From a virus, in IMG/VR virus record IMGVR_UViG_3300009080_000035, positions 1 through 35,470 of that record: DNA of 35,470 nucleotides; one strand, 5' to 3'. This document shows, piece by piece, positions 23,082-29,886 of this stretch (positions are counted from its first letter, which is position 1; each line of letters starts with the position of its first letter). The translations under genes were made by a program, and so were the position numbers. The notes below the pieces were generated by a model. It did not search any database. It was not told the origin of the DNA and saw only the letters and a list, made by a program, of their open reading frames with translations.

Positions 23082-24327
23082 TTTTTATATCAATTCTTTC
23101 TATTTTATTTAATATAAGTTTTACATCAGGATCAGTTGATTCAACTTTTACTCTAGCTTTTATTATATCGGCTTCTTGAATGCCAATTTCTTTTATCTTA
23201 GTCCATGTAGAAGGAAATACAACTATTTCTGCTGATCGAGTAGAATCGTCTATTTCGATAAAAGCCATAAGCTTACCAGCTCTAGTTTTTATTTCTTTAA
23301 TCGAAAGCACTACTCCAGCAACAGATGCATATAAACCAGGGACAAGAGTATCTAAATCGTCTTTTTCAATAGATATAAGATCTAATGGATGTCCACCAAT
23401 ATAACAACCAATATATTGAGCTTGATCCATAATTTGTTTAAGAGTAAGAGGAACAAATTTTGTTCTCTGTATTTCAGGAAAGACAGGAACATCATGTCGT
23501 TTTAAAGAAGGCAGCTTTTTGTAACCTGCTTCTTCAAGAGGCTCTAACTCTTCTTCGTAAATATGAAGATTATCTATATCATCTTCTTTTTGTTTATCTT
23601 TTGAAATTCTATTATTAATCTTTTTTATTTCATTACGAAGAAAATTACGTCGTTCAATTAAAGGAATAACAGTGGCATTATGTTGTTCTCTTTCAGCGTA
23701 ATCTATTTCTCGTTGTTTATAATCTTCAACATCTTTAATATATTTATATATTTCAGACGTAAAATCTAAAAGATCATTTCTAGAATAACCCATTTGATCA
23801 AAAGCTCCAGCATGCACTAAAGCTTCAAAAACTTTAGTATTTACTTTTTGCATATTGATTCTGTTTAAAAAATCTTTAACATCTTTAAAAGGAACATTCC
23901 CTCTAGCTTTTATAATAGCCTTAGCAGCTGTTTGACCTACATCTCTAATAGCATTTAATCCAAAATAAATTTCGGTGCCGTGAATAGTAAATTCGAAACC
24001 AGATTTATTTATACTAGGTGGGTGTATTTCTACACCAAATTTCTTAGCTTCTGAAATATACTCAGGAGCTTTTACAGCCCAGCTTTTTGGTTGTAAAGTT
24101 TTTGATCTAGTAGACATGAGTGCAGTAAAAAACTCTACAGGGTGATGAGCTTTTAAGTATGCACTAATATAAGTAAGAAAAGAATAGCTCACAGAGTGAG
24201 CTTTGTTAAAACAATTATGAGCAACAAGGCCATTCTTTAAAAAGAAATTATGATTATTAGTATAAGAAGAAATTCCAATATCGTAAACTTGTTGCTTGCC
24301 TAAATATTCTTTAGATACAATTTTCAT
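23065..24327 (-). CDS. dnaE: DNA polymerase III alpha subunit C-terminal part, fused to split-intein C-domain
   Basis: This encodes 420 residues. Residues 1-38 form a split-intein C-domain (MKIVSKEYLGKQQVYDIG ... LKNGLVAHN) ending in the splice-junction His-Asn. Residue Cys39 starts the C-extein, CFNKAHSVSYSFLTYISAYLK, a conserved DnaE segment. The extein then shows the tandem HhH region (YFGLNAIRDVGQTAAKAI, about 120-160), a charged helical stretch (195-270), the conserved IGCYIGGHPLDL, and an OB-fold at about 333-410 (SVAGVVLSIKE ... LMAFIEID). The PHP, palm and most finger parts are absent, so this is half of a replicase. It must join an N-half encoded elsewhere by protein trans-splicing. 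The ATG at 24325-24327 follows AAAGG and begins a proper reading frame, arguing against a degraded gene. Confidence 0.93.
   Translation of the reverse strand: MKIVSKEYLGKQQVYDIGISSYTNNHNFFLKNGLVAHNCFNKAHSVSYSFLTYISAYLKAHHPVEFFTALMSTRSKTLQPKSWAVKAPEYISEAKKFGVEIHPPSINKSGFEFTIHGTEIYFGLNAIRDVGQTAAKAIIKARGNVPFKDVKDFLNRINMQKVNTKVFEALVHAGAFDQMGYSRNDLLDFTSEIYKYIKDVEDYKQREIDYAEREQHNATVIPLIERRNFLRNEIKKINNRISKDKQKEDDIDNLHIYEEELEPLEEAGYKKLPSLKRHDVPVFPEIQRTKFVPLTLKQIMDQAQYIGCYIGGHPLDLISIEKDDLDTLVPGLYASVAGVVLSIKEIKTRAGKLMAFIEIDDSTRSAEIVVFPSTWTKIKEIGIQEADIIKARVKVESTDPDVKLILNKIERIDIKNEMDS
24214..24327 (-). other. Split-intein C-domain (Int-C), 38 codons
   Basis: This is the coding segment for residues 1-38 of the gene at 23065-24327. 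It shows intein block F (VYDIG ... HNFFLKNG) and block G (LVAHN followed by Cys). The terminal Asn would cyclise and Cys39 acts as the nucleophile. Compared from memory with the cyanobacterial DnaE Int-C, YLGKQ-VYDIG, HNF-LKNG and the junction are shared, with a 2-3 residue longer loop (SSYTNN) before HNF. A start codon directly opens the domain, which is what a naturally split intein looks like. Confidence 0.93.
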
Positions 24328-24339
24328 TTAAACCTTTCA

Positions 24340-24684
24340 TTAAGCGTAATGAGATAAACCAGCCCAAACTTTATTTGTAGCGTCTAATAAAACGAGACAA
24401 ACACCTTTAGTACTATTTAAAGTTAAAGTAGATTGACCATCTATAGTACCAGATTGATTGTAAGGCTGAATTAATAAATTACCTGTTCCTAAAGTAATAA
24501 AACTTACTATAGTTCCATTTGGAATAGTAGATGTGTCAGGCAAAGTAACAGTGTAATCGCTAGAAGAATCAATCCACAAAAGATCGTGTGGAGATTGTTG
24601 TGTATGTGAATAATTGCTTGTAAATTCAATAGGATTTACAAAAGCATGATTAGTAAAATTGACTTGCTTAGCAGGTATTTTCAT
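24340..24684 (-). CDS. Small fibre-tip-like beta protein
   Basis: This 114-residue protein follows a GGAG binding site and lies just after a strong terminator. The segment DYTVTLPDTSTIPNGTIVSF, then LLIQPYNQSGTIDGQ and CLVLLDATNKVW, is the beta layout common at the tip of phage fibres (LP ... G ... I-x-P-x-x-G-x-x-I-x-G ... W). The C-terminus of the long fibre protein at 32337-35470 follows the same layout. It may be a free fibre-tip or chaperone-like subunit. Its transcription must start after the terminator or come from read-through. It is the gene immediately upstream of the split DnaE half, with 12 bases between. Confidence 0.65.
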   Translation of the reverse strand: MKIPAKQVNFTNHAFVNPIEFTSNYSHTQQSPHDLLWIDSSSDYTVTLPDTSTIPNGTIVSFITLGTGNLLIQPYNQSGTIDGQSTLTLNSTKGVCLVLLDATNKVWAGLSHYA

Positions 24685-24695
24685 ATTAACTCCAT

Positions 24696-24726
24696 GAAAA
24701 AAGGGGGACTAATGCCCCCCTTTTAA
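24696..24726 (-). terminator. Rho-independent terminator, potentially bidirectional
   Basis: The plus strand reads six A, five G, ACTAATG, six C and four T. This gives a G/C stem flanked by A/T tails that also pair, with a T-run on either strand. On the minus strand the hairpin is followed by CCCCC and six T before the fibre-tip gene. It stands at the end of the GC-richer fibre gene, 33 bases or so after its stop. It should end transcription of the fibre block and separate it from the replication operon downstream. Confidence 0.88.
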
Positions 24727-24758
24727 TAAAAATATATTAAATAAAATTAATTATTTTT

Positions 24759-26213
24759 TTAAACTGAAAGTCCACCAGGAATCTTAACAACAGAGAAAGC
24801 GACTCTGATTTGGTCATCAGTATCAAGCTGATAACCTGCAACAGAACCATTCCAATGGAGTGTACTTGAAGGCTGAACTGCTGTGAGAGAAAGAGCTGTT
24901 GCTCCACTATCATTACTAAAGTAACAATCACCGAGCTTATCTGCAGTAAGATCTACAGCGATACCATTTACAAAAACAAGGAAATGAGTATCTGCGGCTG
25001 GGTTAAGCTGACTATCAATAGCGTAACCAGTTGCGTCGCCATCAGAAGATGTTGCGCTAGCAGTAGCAGTATCTACATGCTGAGTAGCAGCAATAAGACC
25101 ACTATCAGTTACAGCAATAGAAGCATAAAAAGCAGTAGAGGCTGAGTAAGCATCAACCTTAAGTTTGCCACCTACAATCTCAAGACCAGAAATTGTAGCA
25201 AGGTCTACGCTATGCACACCAGAAGCAGAGGCAATACCGTCACCAGCAGCAAGATCAAGAGCTGAAGAAATAGAAGCACTTCTAGTAACAGAAGAGGCAC
25301 TTACATCAGTAAAAGCAAAGTGGTCAGCAAGAGCTACTGTACCTGCTGTAACTTCACTAAGATCAAGAGAAAGAGCAGAACCTGCACCGCCAGAAAGACC
25401 CTCACCAGCAACTGTAGCAGCAATATGGTTCTCATCTACACCGGCATCTTTAATTGTAAGACGATCGAGACCATCAATTTCAATAGCAAGATTGTCAACG
25501 TTTACATCAAGAGTATTGCCAGTTTTAGTAAGAGCGTCACCTGCAGTTACTTGGCCAGCACCAGAGAATTGAGTAAACTCAAGTGCTGTAGTATCAAGAG
25601 TAATAGGACCATTTGTAGAAAGTACGAAACCTGCATCTGCATTAGCAACACCCTCTTCTACAAAACAGAAAGCACCTGCAGTTACTTCTGTATCAGTATC
25701 AAAATCTGTTGCACGAGTAAGTTCCCAAGCTGTGCTAATACCATCACCTACTTGAGTAACAGTATAAATACCATTCTCAGAAGCAGTTGAACGGTTCTTG
25801 ACAAGGATGCGATCGCCAAGAGCTACTGCAACCTGGTCAACAAGCAAAGAAGCTTGGGTAGGAGTTGACTCTGAAAGCACACCAGAAGAGTAAGAGAAAA
25901 GAGAATCAATATCTCCATCTGTAGTAGCAAGGTGTACAGACTGCTTAACATCAAGACCCTGAGCAACACTATCTGCGTAAGATTGAGCAGCTGATTGTGC
26001 AGAGTCAACATAAGAGATAACTGCTGCTGCTTCAGCAAGCATACCAGAAAGAGTGCTTGCGCCAAGAGTAAGATCTGTAGCCTTTACATCGCTATTAAGC
26101 TTAGCAAGTGTTACATTGCCGTCTTTAATTTTAAGTGTCTCTACTGCATCATTAGCTAGCTTTGCTGCTGCAATAGAAAGACCTCTAAGTTGTTTTCCAT
26201 GGATTTGAGCCAT
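24759..26213 (-). CDS. Ala/Thr-rich fibre or adhesin protein, GC-richer than neighbours
   Basis: This encodes 484 residues following AAGGAATTAAAAT. The start MAQIHGKQLRGLSI ... LANDAVETLKIKDGNVTLAKL resembles phage fibre N-termini. A predicted coiled coil (VDSAQSAAQSYADSVAQGL) precedes a domain with LVKNRSTASENGIYTVTQV, a pattern seen in many tail fibres. Repetitive beta segments follow (LTIKDAGVDENHI, LSLDLSEVTAGTVAL). The C-terminal domain has FLVFVNGIAVDL ... YQLDTDDQIRVAFSV, also echoed in the next two genes upstream. Sampled lines reach about half G+C against a quarter in nearby genes. High expression or foreign origin could explain this. It ends at a strong terminator, which fits an abundant structural protein. 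Confidence 0.75.
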   Translation of the reverse strand: MAQIHGKQLRGLSIAAAKLANDAVETLKIKDGNVTLAKLNSDVKATDLTLGASTLSGMLAEAAAVISYVDSAQSAAQSYADSVAQGLDVKQSVHLATTDGDIDSLFSYSSGVLSESTPTQASLLVDQVAVALGDRILVKNRSTASENGIYTVTQVGDGISTAWELTRATDFDTDTEVTAGAFCFVEEGVANADAGFVLSTNGPITLDTTALEFTQFSGAGQVTAGDALTKTGNTLDVNVDNLAIEIDGLDRLTIKDAGVDENHIAATVAGEGLSGGAGSALSLDLSEVTAGTVALADHFAFTDVSASSVTRSASISSALDLAAGDGIASASGVHSVDLATISGLEIVGGKLKVDAYSASTAFYASIAVTDSGLIAATQHVDTATASATSSDGDATGYAIDSQLNPAADTHFLVFVNGIAVDLTADKLGDCYFSNDSGATALSLTAVQPSSTLHWNGSVAGYQLDTDDQIRVAFSVVKIPGGLSV

Positions 26214-26224
26214 ATTTTAATTCC

Positions 26225-26238
26225 TTTTTCTAGAAAAA
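26225..26238. repeat. 14-base perfect palindrome before the GC-richer fibre gene
   Basis: TTTTTCTAGAAAAA is its own reverse complement and lies in the 27-base gap between two fibre genes, overlapping the A-run of the ribosome binding site region. It could be a weak operator or hairpin, but AT-rich palindromes of this length also arise by chance. Confidence 0.3.
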
Positions 26239-26240
26239 TT

Positions 26241-26609
26241 TTAAGGAGTGTTTGTTGTTGTTTCGGGAATCCAAAATTCTACTAAATCAGTACTATCAAT
26301 AGAATAAGAATTAGAATCAGAAGAATCATAAATTAAAGTATTAGAAGCATTAGGGTGGATAGAGATAAGTCTATTTTCTACAGGAACACCATTAACATTC
26401 ATTTTTACTTTAACATTCCCTAATAAATCTAAAGGTACTGGTACAGGTAAACTGAATTCAGTTATATCTGTAGTTTGAGATCCAAAATTGTAAACGAAGT
26501 GTTGCCAGTTATCACCAGTAATAACCAGACCATTTCGTTTAGCAAAACCAGGAGCAAATATTTTTGGTAAATCTAAAGCGTCTATTTTTATCTTTGTTTG
26601 TCTAGCCAT
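26241..26609 (-). CDS. Small fibre-associated beta protein
   Basis: This 122-residue protein follows AAGAGG. The C-terminal half (LGNVKVKMNVNGVPVENR ... STDLVEFWIPE) follows the same V-NG-I/V ... D-x-V-x-F pattern as the C-terminal domains of its neighbours, and probably forms a small beta sandwich used in fibre assembly. The N-terminal part contains LDLPKIFAPGFAKRNGLV. There is no signal peptide or membrane segment. It lies one base after the upstream gene, so it is co-translated. It probably belongs to the fibre complex; the specific role is unknown. Confidence 0.6.
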   Translation of the reverse strand: MARQTKIKIDALDLPKIFAPGFAKRNGLVITGDNWQHFVYNFGSQTTDITEFSLPVPVPLDLLGNVKVKMNVNGVPVENRLISIHPNASNTLIYDSSDSNSYSIDSTDLVEFWIPETTTNTP

Positions 26610-26610
26610 C

Positions 26611-26922
26611 TTATGCCTCTTCGTAAATTGCTAGAAGAGTCGAAGTAAGATCTATAGCTGAGTCAAAATTCAAAGTCAATAGATTGGTTGAAAGAGACCA
26701 GTCAACTCCAGGCTTTAAAATAATACCGTCTAAAGAAACAATTAAAGTTTCTAAAACTGGTTGAGGATTTAATTCAAAAACTAAGTCGCCTTGAGCAATT
26801 TGATTGCTAATATCATGAGTAATCATTCTATTAGAAGAAGAACCAGTAGTTGTATTTGAAGTAACATCTCCATTAATAGAGATATTTGAATCAACTATTG
26901 TAATTGGATATGTAAAAGTCAT
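26611..26922 (-). CDS. Small fibre-associated beta protein
   Basis: This 103-residue protein follows a strong AAGGAGGAG binding site. ELNPQPVLETLIVSLDGIILKPGVDW followed by LLTLNFDSAIDLTSTLLAIYEE is a compact beta module of the form V-x-NG/DG-x-x-L-x-x-G-x-D-[YW] ... L-x-F ... I, widespread in phage fibres. It corresponds to the C-terminal domain of the 484-residue fibre protein downstream. The strong binding site and the 51-base leader upstream suggest high expression. It may cap or trimerise fibres. Confidence 0.65.
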   Translation of the reverse strand: MTFTYPITIVDSNISINGDVTSNTTTGSSSNRMITHDISNQIAQGDLVFELNPQPVLETLIVSLDGIILKPGVDWSLSTNLLTLNFDSAIDLTSTLLAIYEEA

Positions 26923-26973
26923 ATTTTCTCCTCCTTTTTAATGAAGAGTTTAAAATATATTAGAAAAGAAAAT
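26923..26973 (-). promoter_or_regulatory. 51-base leader; possible promoter for the fibre sub-operon
   Basis: This is the largest gap upstream of the fibre genes apart from the terminator region. On the minus strand it reads TAATATATTTT about 25 bases before AAGGAGGAG, which could serve as a -10 region. No clear -35 is visible. No hairpin is obvious. The promoter call is weak, but the site is well placed to drive the three genes that end at the terminator. Confidence 0.25.
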
Positions 26974-28986
26974 CTACATCTTTCCTGAAATATAAAATAA
27001 ACCAGGAGAAGTGAGAGTTAAATTAATAGATAAATAATCGTTTGAAAGAGTAGTTATTGTAATATCTTTTGAAGAATTATCTGTCCAAACAGCACTTAAA
27101 GAGTTAGTTGAAAGAGTTAAAGTTGTAGATAAAAATTGATTATTAGAATCTTTTACTGCGACAAGTACATTAGTTTGAGTAGATGGAGCAGTATAAGAAA
27201 GGTTCTCTTCAATTATTATATGTAATTGATTTACACTTGCGGTTTGATGAGATGTAGTAGAAGAAGTATCTGACATCGAATATTTAAAAAGGGTGCCAGA
27301 TATGTCTGCTTTAGAAAAAGGATATCCTTGATAAGTAAGGCTTCTTGGGTTTTCTGTATCAAGGTAAGTTACATAAAATTCAGTATCAGACCTTCTAGAA
27401 AGAGAATAAGAAATTCCATCAAATGAAGCTTTTTTCTGCCAAAAAGAAACAGGATCAAATTGATAAGTTTCTACAAAGGTTGGTGTAGCTACAACAAGGT
27501 TTGTAGAATTAGAATCTAAGAAAAGCGTATCAAAAGCATCAACAGGTATTGTTTGCTCATGAGTAAAAGTAGTAGGAGTATCTATTCTAAAAGTTACAAG
27601 ATTTTTTGTCTCAGGAGTAGTTATAAAACGAGAAGCAATTTCTGCTTTTTGCTTAAAAAACAAAGACAAATGCTTTTGATTATTAGAATCAGTTATTATT
27701 TCCATGGAAACAACGCAAATACTAGCATTATTTAAACTTAATATAGAGTTTGATTCTTGATAAACAAAAGGCACTATTTGCTCAAATTGATCTACGAAAT
27801 GATTTCTAATGGTTTCTGAATTAGAAAAAGTAATAGTTACAGGAGACATTTCAAAAGTATCTAAATCTTTGTCCCACAAAATAGCAACAATACTAAGTTC
27901 ATTAGAAGTATTGTATACAGGCATATAAGAAGCCCATATATTAGAAGTACCTGTGTACTCAAAAGCAGAAGGGCTGTAATTTAATTTAATTCTATTAGCA
28001 ATAGAAGTATAGTTATTACCTGAACCCCAACCTGTTGAAGCTGTGTAAGTGTGCAATACTGTAAAAGAACCAGTAGTTAAGTCATGTTCATAAAAAGAAT
28101 AATCAGAATTTATTGTAGGTGTACCGTTATACCAGCTATTATAAGAAGCTGAGTCTCTTTCTGAATCCACCATATAAAGGGGGTTTCCGGAAGTACTTAA
28201 ACCTATAAAAAATATTCTTCTAGTTTCTGTATAAGCAAGAGCCCACGCTGCGGTTGACTGAGGAGGAAGAAAAAATTCCCAAGAACTCCCTAAACTTACA
28301 GTTCCCTCTACTGCATCTGTAGTAAAAGGTAACCTTAAAATAGCTATTGTTAGATAATAAACAGAATTGTTATTATTTATATAATAATTAAAATAACCAA
28401 AAAAATAAATGTGTCTATTTTGAAGATCCACCCAATAAGGATGCACAAAACCAGATCTTACATATCTAGTAGAATAATAATAAGTAGGAATTGTTTGAGT
28501 AATTGAGTTTAAAAGATCTTCAGGAGTGTCTGTTTTGTAAAGAGTAATATCGTTATCAAAAAATGAATAATTTCCAATAACTTTAGGCTTTACATTAATA
28601 GAATAAGAAGTGCCATCAGTATCTTGAAAAGTGAAATTATTAGAAGCAACATTTCTCAATTCTTTATTTAAAACTCTGTCATGACTATTATTATGAAAAT
28701 AAGGAGTTATATGTTGAGAATAAGTATTCCAGTCATCTTGCTTGGTGGATCTTGGTGTAAAAGTAGACTTGACTGTAGAAGGGAAAAAAGAAGAATCCAT
28801 CAATACTGTATTAGAAGGGTTTTGAAATACAGTATTAACTGATTGCTTCACATTAGATTGAGCATCAGCGGCTTGATCTGCTGCGTAAATTTTTGCTTCA
28901 GAAGGTGCGCCAACAATATTATTTTTTCCAAAATAATAACCACCTGCAGAACTTTTAAAACCAAAAATATCAAATAGTTTCTTCAT
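26974..28986 (-). CDS. Large fibre/adhesin-like protein with Ig-like C-terminus, paralogue A
   Basis: This encodes 670 residues. The ATG follows CGGAGAATTTAA and overlaps the upstream gene by 17 bases. About 550 residues of short beta strands rich in Tyr, Ser, Thr and Asn, with repeated W/Y turns (HPYWVDLQNRHIYFFGYF, WELFF-type blades), look like a beta-propeller. A C-terminal domain of about 90 residues follows (VNQLHIIIEENLSY ... TLTSPGLFYISGKM) and resembles bacterial Ig-like folds. The gene at 29887-31839 has the same plan and the same join, ADISGTLFKYSM against YISGTVADPELK. Likely a receptor-binding or fibre-tip protein. No enzyme motif is seen. Confidence 0.65.
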   Translation of the reverse strand: MKKLFDIFGFKSSAGGYYFGKNNIVGAPSEAKIYAADQAADAQSNVKQSVNTVFQNPSNTVLMDSSFFPSTVKSTFTPRSTKQDDWNTYSQHITPYFHNNSHDRVLNKELRNVASNNFTFQDTDGTSYSINVKPKVIGNYSFFDNDITLYKTDTPEDLLNSITQTIPTYYYSTRYVRSGFVHPYWVDLQNRHIYFFGYFNYYINNNNSVYYLTIAILRLPFTTDAVEGTVSLGSSWEFFLPPQSTAAWALAYTETRRIFFIGLSTSGNPLYMVDSERDSASYNSWYNGTPTINSDYSFYEHDLTTGSFTVLHTYTASTGWGSGNNYTSIANRIKLNYSPSAFEYTGTSNIWASYMPVYNTSNELSIVAILWDKDLDTFEMSPVTITFSNSETIRNHFVDQFEQIVPFVYQESNSILSLNNASICVVSMEIITDSNNQKHLSLFFKQKAEIASRFITTPETKNLVTFRIDTPTTFTHEQTIPVDAFDTLFLDSNSTNLVVATPTFVETYQFDPVSFWQKKASFDGISYSLSRRSDTEFYVTYLDTENPRSLTYQGYPFSKADISGTLFKYSMSDTSSTTSHQTASVNQLHIIIEENLSYTAPSTQTNVLVAVKDSNNQFLSTTLTLSTNSLSAVWTDNSSKDITITTLSNDYLSINLTLTSPGLFYISGKM

Positions 28987-29167
28987 TTAAATTCTCCGGA
29001 AGTTCTTCTTTTTGCTCAGGGTAGTTGGCATTGTACCAATCTAAAGCTTCTTGTTCGGAAAGAAACGGGGCTCCGTTTACTTTAGATGGATTGCCTCTAG
29101 TTTTCATGATTAGTTTTTCATCTTCATAAACATGAAGAGAGCCACCAAAAAATTTTAATTCTTTCAT
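28970..29167 (-). CDS. Small hypothetical protein in the fibre operon
   Basis: This 65-residue protein has a short beta hairpin (MKELKFFGGSLHVYEDEK), a basic patch (MKTRGNPSKVNG), then FLSEQEALDWYNANYPEQ and an acidic tail. The EALDW-x-x-x-NYP pattern occurs in several small phage proteins next to fibre genes. Coupling to the downstream adhesin (17-base overlap) suggests a dedicated partner or chaperone. The binding site is weak. Function is unknown. Confidence 0.55.
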   Translation of the reverse strand: MKELKFFGGSLHVYEDEKLIMKTRGNPSKVNGAPFLSEQEALDWYNANYPEQKEELPENLNEETI

Positions 29168-29170
29168 TTT

Positions 29171-29875
29171 TTAAGCCCAGAATTCTTTAAGAGTTATAAT
29201 TGTAATATCAGAAGGATTTGGAGGAGTATAAGTAGAAGCAACAACATCTTCAATTTGAACAATATAATTAGTTTCTAAATCTAAACCTAAGTTTAAAGTA
29301 TCTTCTGTGTTTTGTATATATAAAGGATTATCTAATATAAAAGATCTATGTATTGAATAAGCATTTTGGAAATTTTGATACGATTCTGGCGTATAAAGTA
29401 TTGTGCTTTCAGTAGAAGAAGAAGATTTGAATGTAGAAGTAACAATAGAAGGAGAAAGAGAAGTAATAGTTTGGGATATTATAAACTGAGTAGAATTATA
29501 ATATGTTTCTAAAACATCATAATCCTCAGTTTTTTCTGGTTGAATATTTAAAGTAATAATAGAATCGTATTCTATTTGAGTTTCAAATCCATCAGAAACA
29601 TATAATGTATTTGATGAAGAAAAATAATAATTATTTTCTGGAAGAAAAATAGTTAAAGGAGTGTAAGAAGAATCTGTGTAAAGTAAGTTTTTAGAAAAAT
29701 TATAATCTTGAGAATAAGAAAGATTATAAAAATTATTCTTAGTAATATAATTAGGAACTAAGGTAGAGATAAAAGATGACAGATATTTGTGAGTTTTAGT
29801 TTTATATTTATTATTAGGTTTAACTTGAAGTGAAACTGTATTTATTATTTTATCTAAAAATTGAAATTCTGCCAT
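29171..29875 (-). CDS. Hypothetical structural protein in the fibre operon
   Basis: This encodes 234 residues, following AAGGAG. It is very rich in Ser, Thr, Tyr and Asn, with beta strands and no membrane segment or signal peptide. The opening (EFQFLDKIINTVSLQVK) may be an N-terminal docking helix. Ser-rich tracts (TFKSSSSTESTIL) and the C-terminal IEDVVASTYTPPNPSDI could be flexible linkers. It lies between two adhesin paralogues with 3- and 11-base gaps, so it is probably part of the same fibre or tip complex. I do not recognise a family. Confidence 0.6.
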   Translation of the reverse strand: MAEFQFLDKIINTVSLQVKPNNKYKTKTHKYLSSFISTLVPNYITKNNFYNLSYSQDYNFSKNLLYTDSSYTPLTIFLPENNYYFSSSNTLYVSDGFETQIEYDSIITLNIQPEKTEDYDVLETYYNSTQFIISQTITSLSPSIVTSTFKSSSSTESTILYTPESYQNFQNAYSIHRSFILDNPLYIQNTEDTLNLGLDLETNYIVQIEDVVASTYTPPNPSDITIITLKEFWA

Positions 29876-29886
29876 CTTTTATCTCC

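Noticed and set aside
23065-24327. A broken dnaE pseudogene lacking its N-terminus
   Set aside because: The frame is intact, begins with a start codon and binding site, and opens with a complete Int-C rather than random sequence, so a split gene explains it better than decay.
25165-25790. Long open frames on the plus strand inside the GC-richer fibre gene
   Set aside because: They are Ser/Thr/Cys-rich or Arg/Pro-rich reflections of the fibre codons, have no binding sites and no recognisable fold. The minus-strand fibre frame is clearly the gene.
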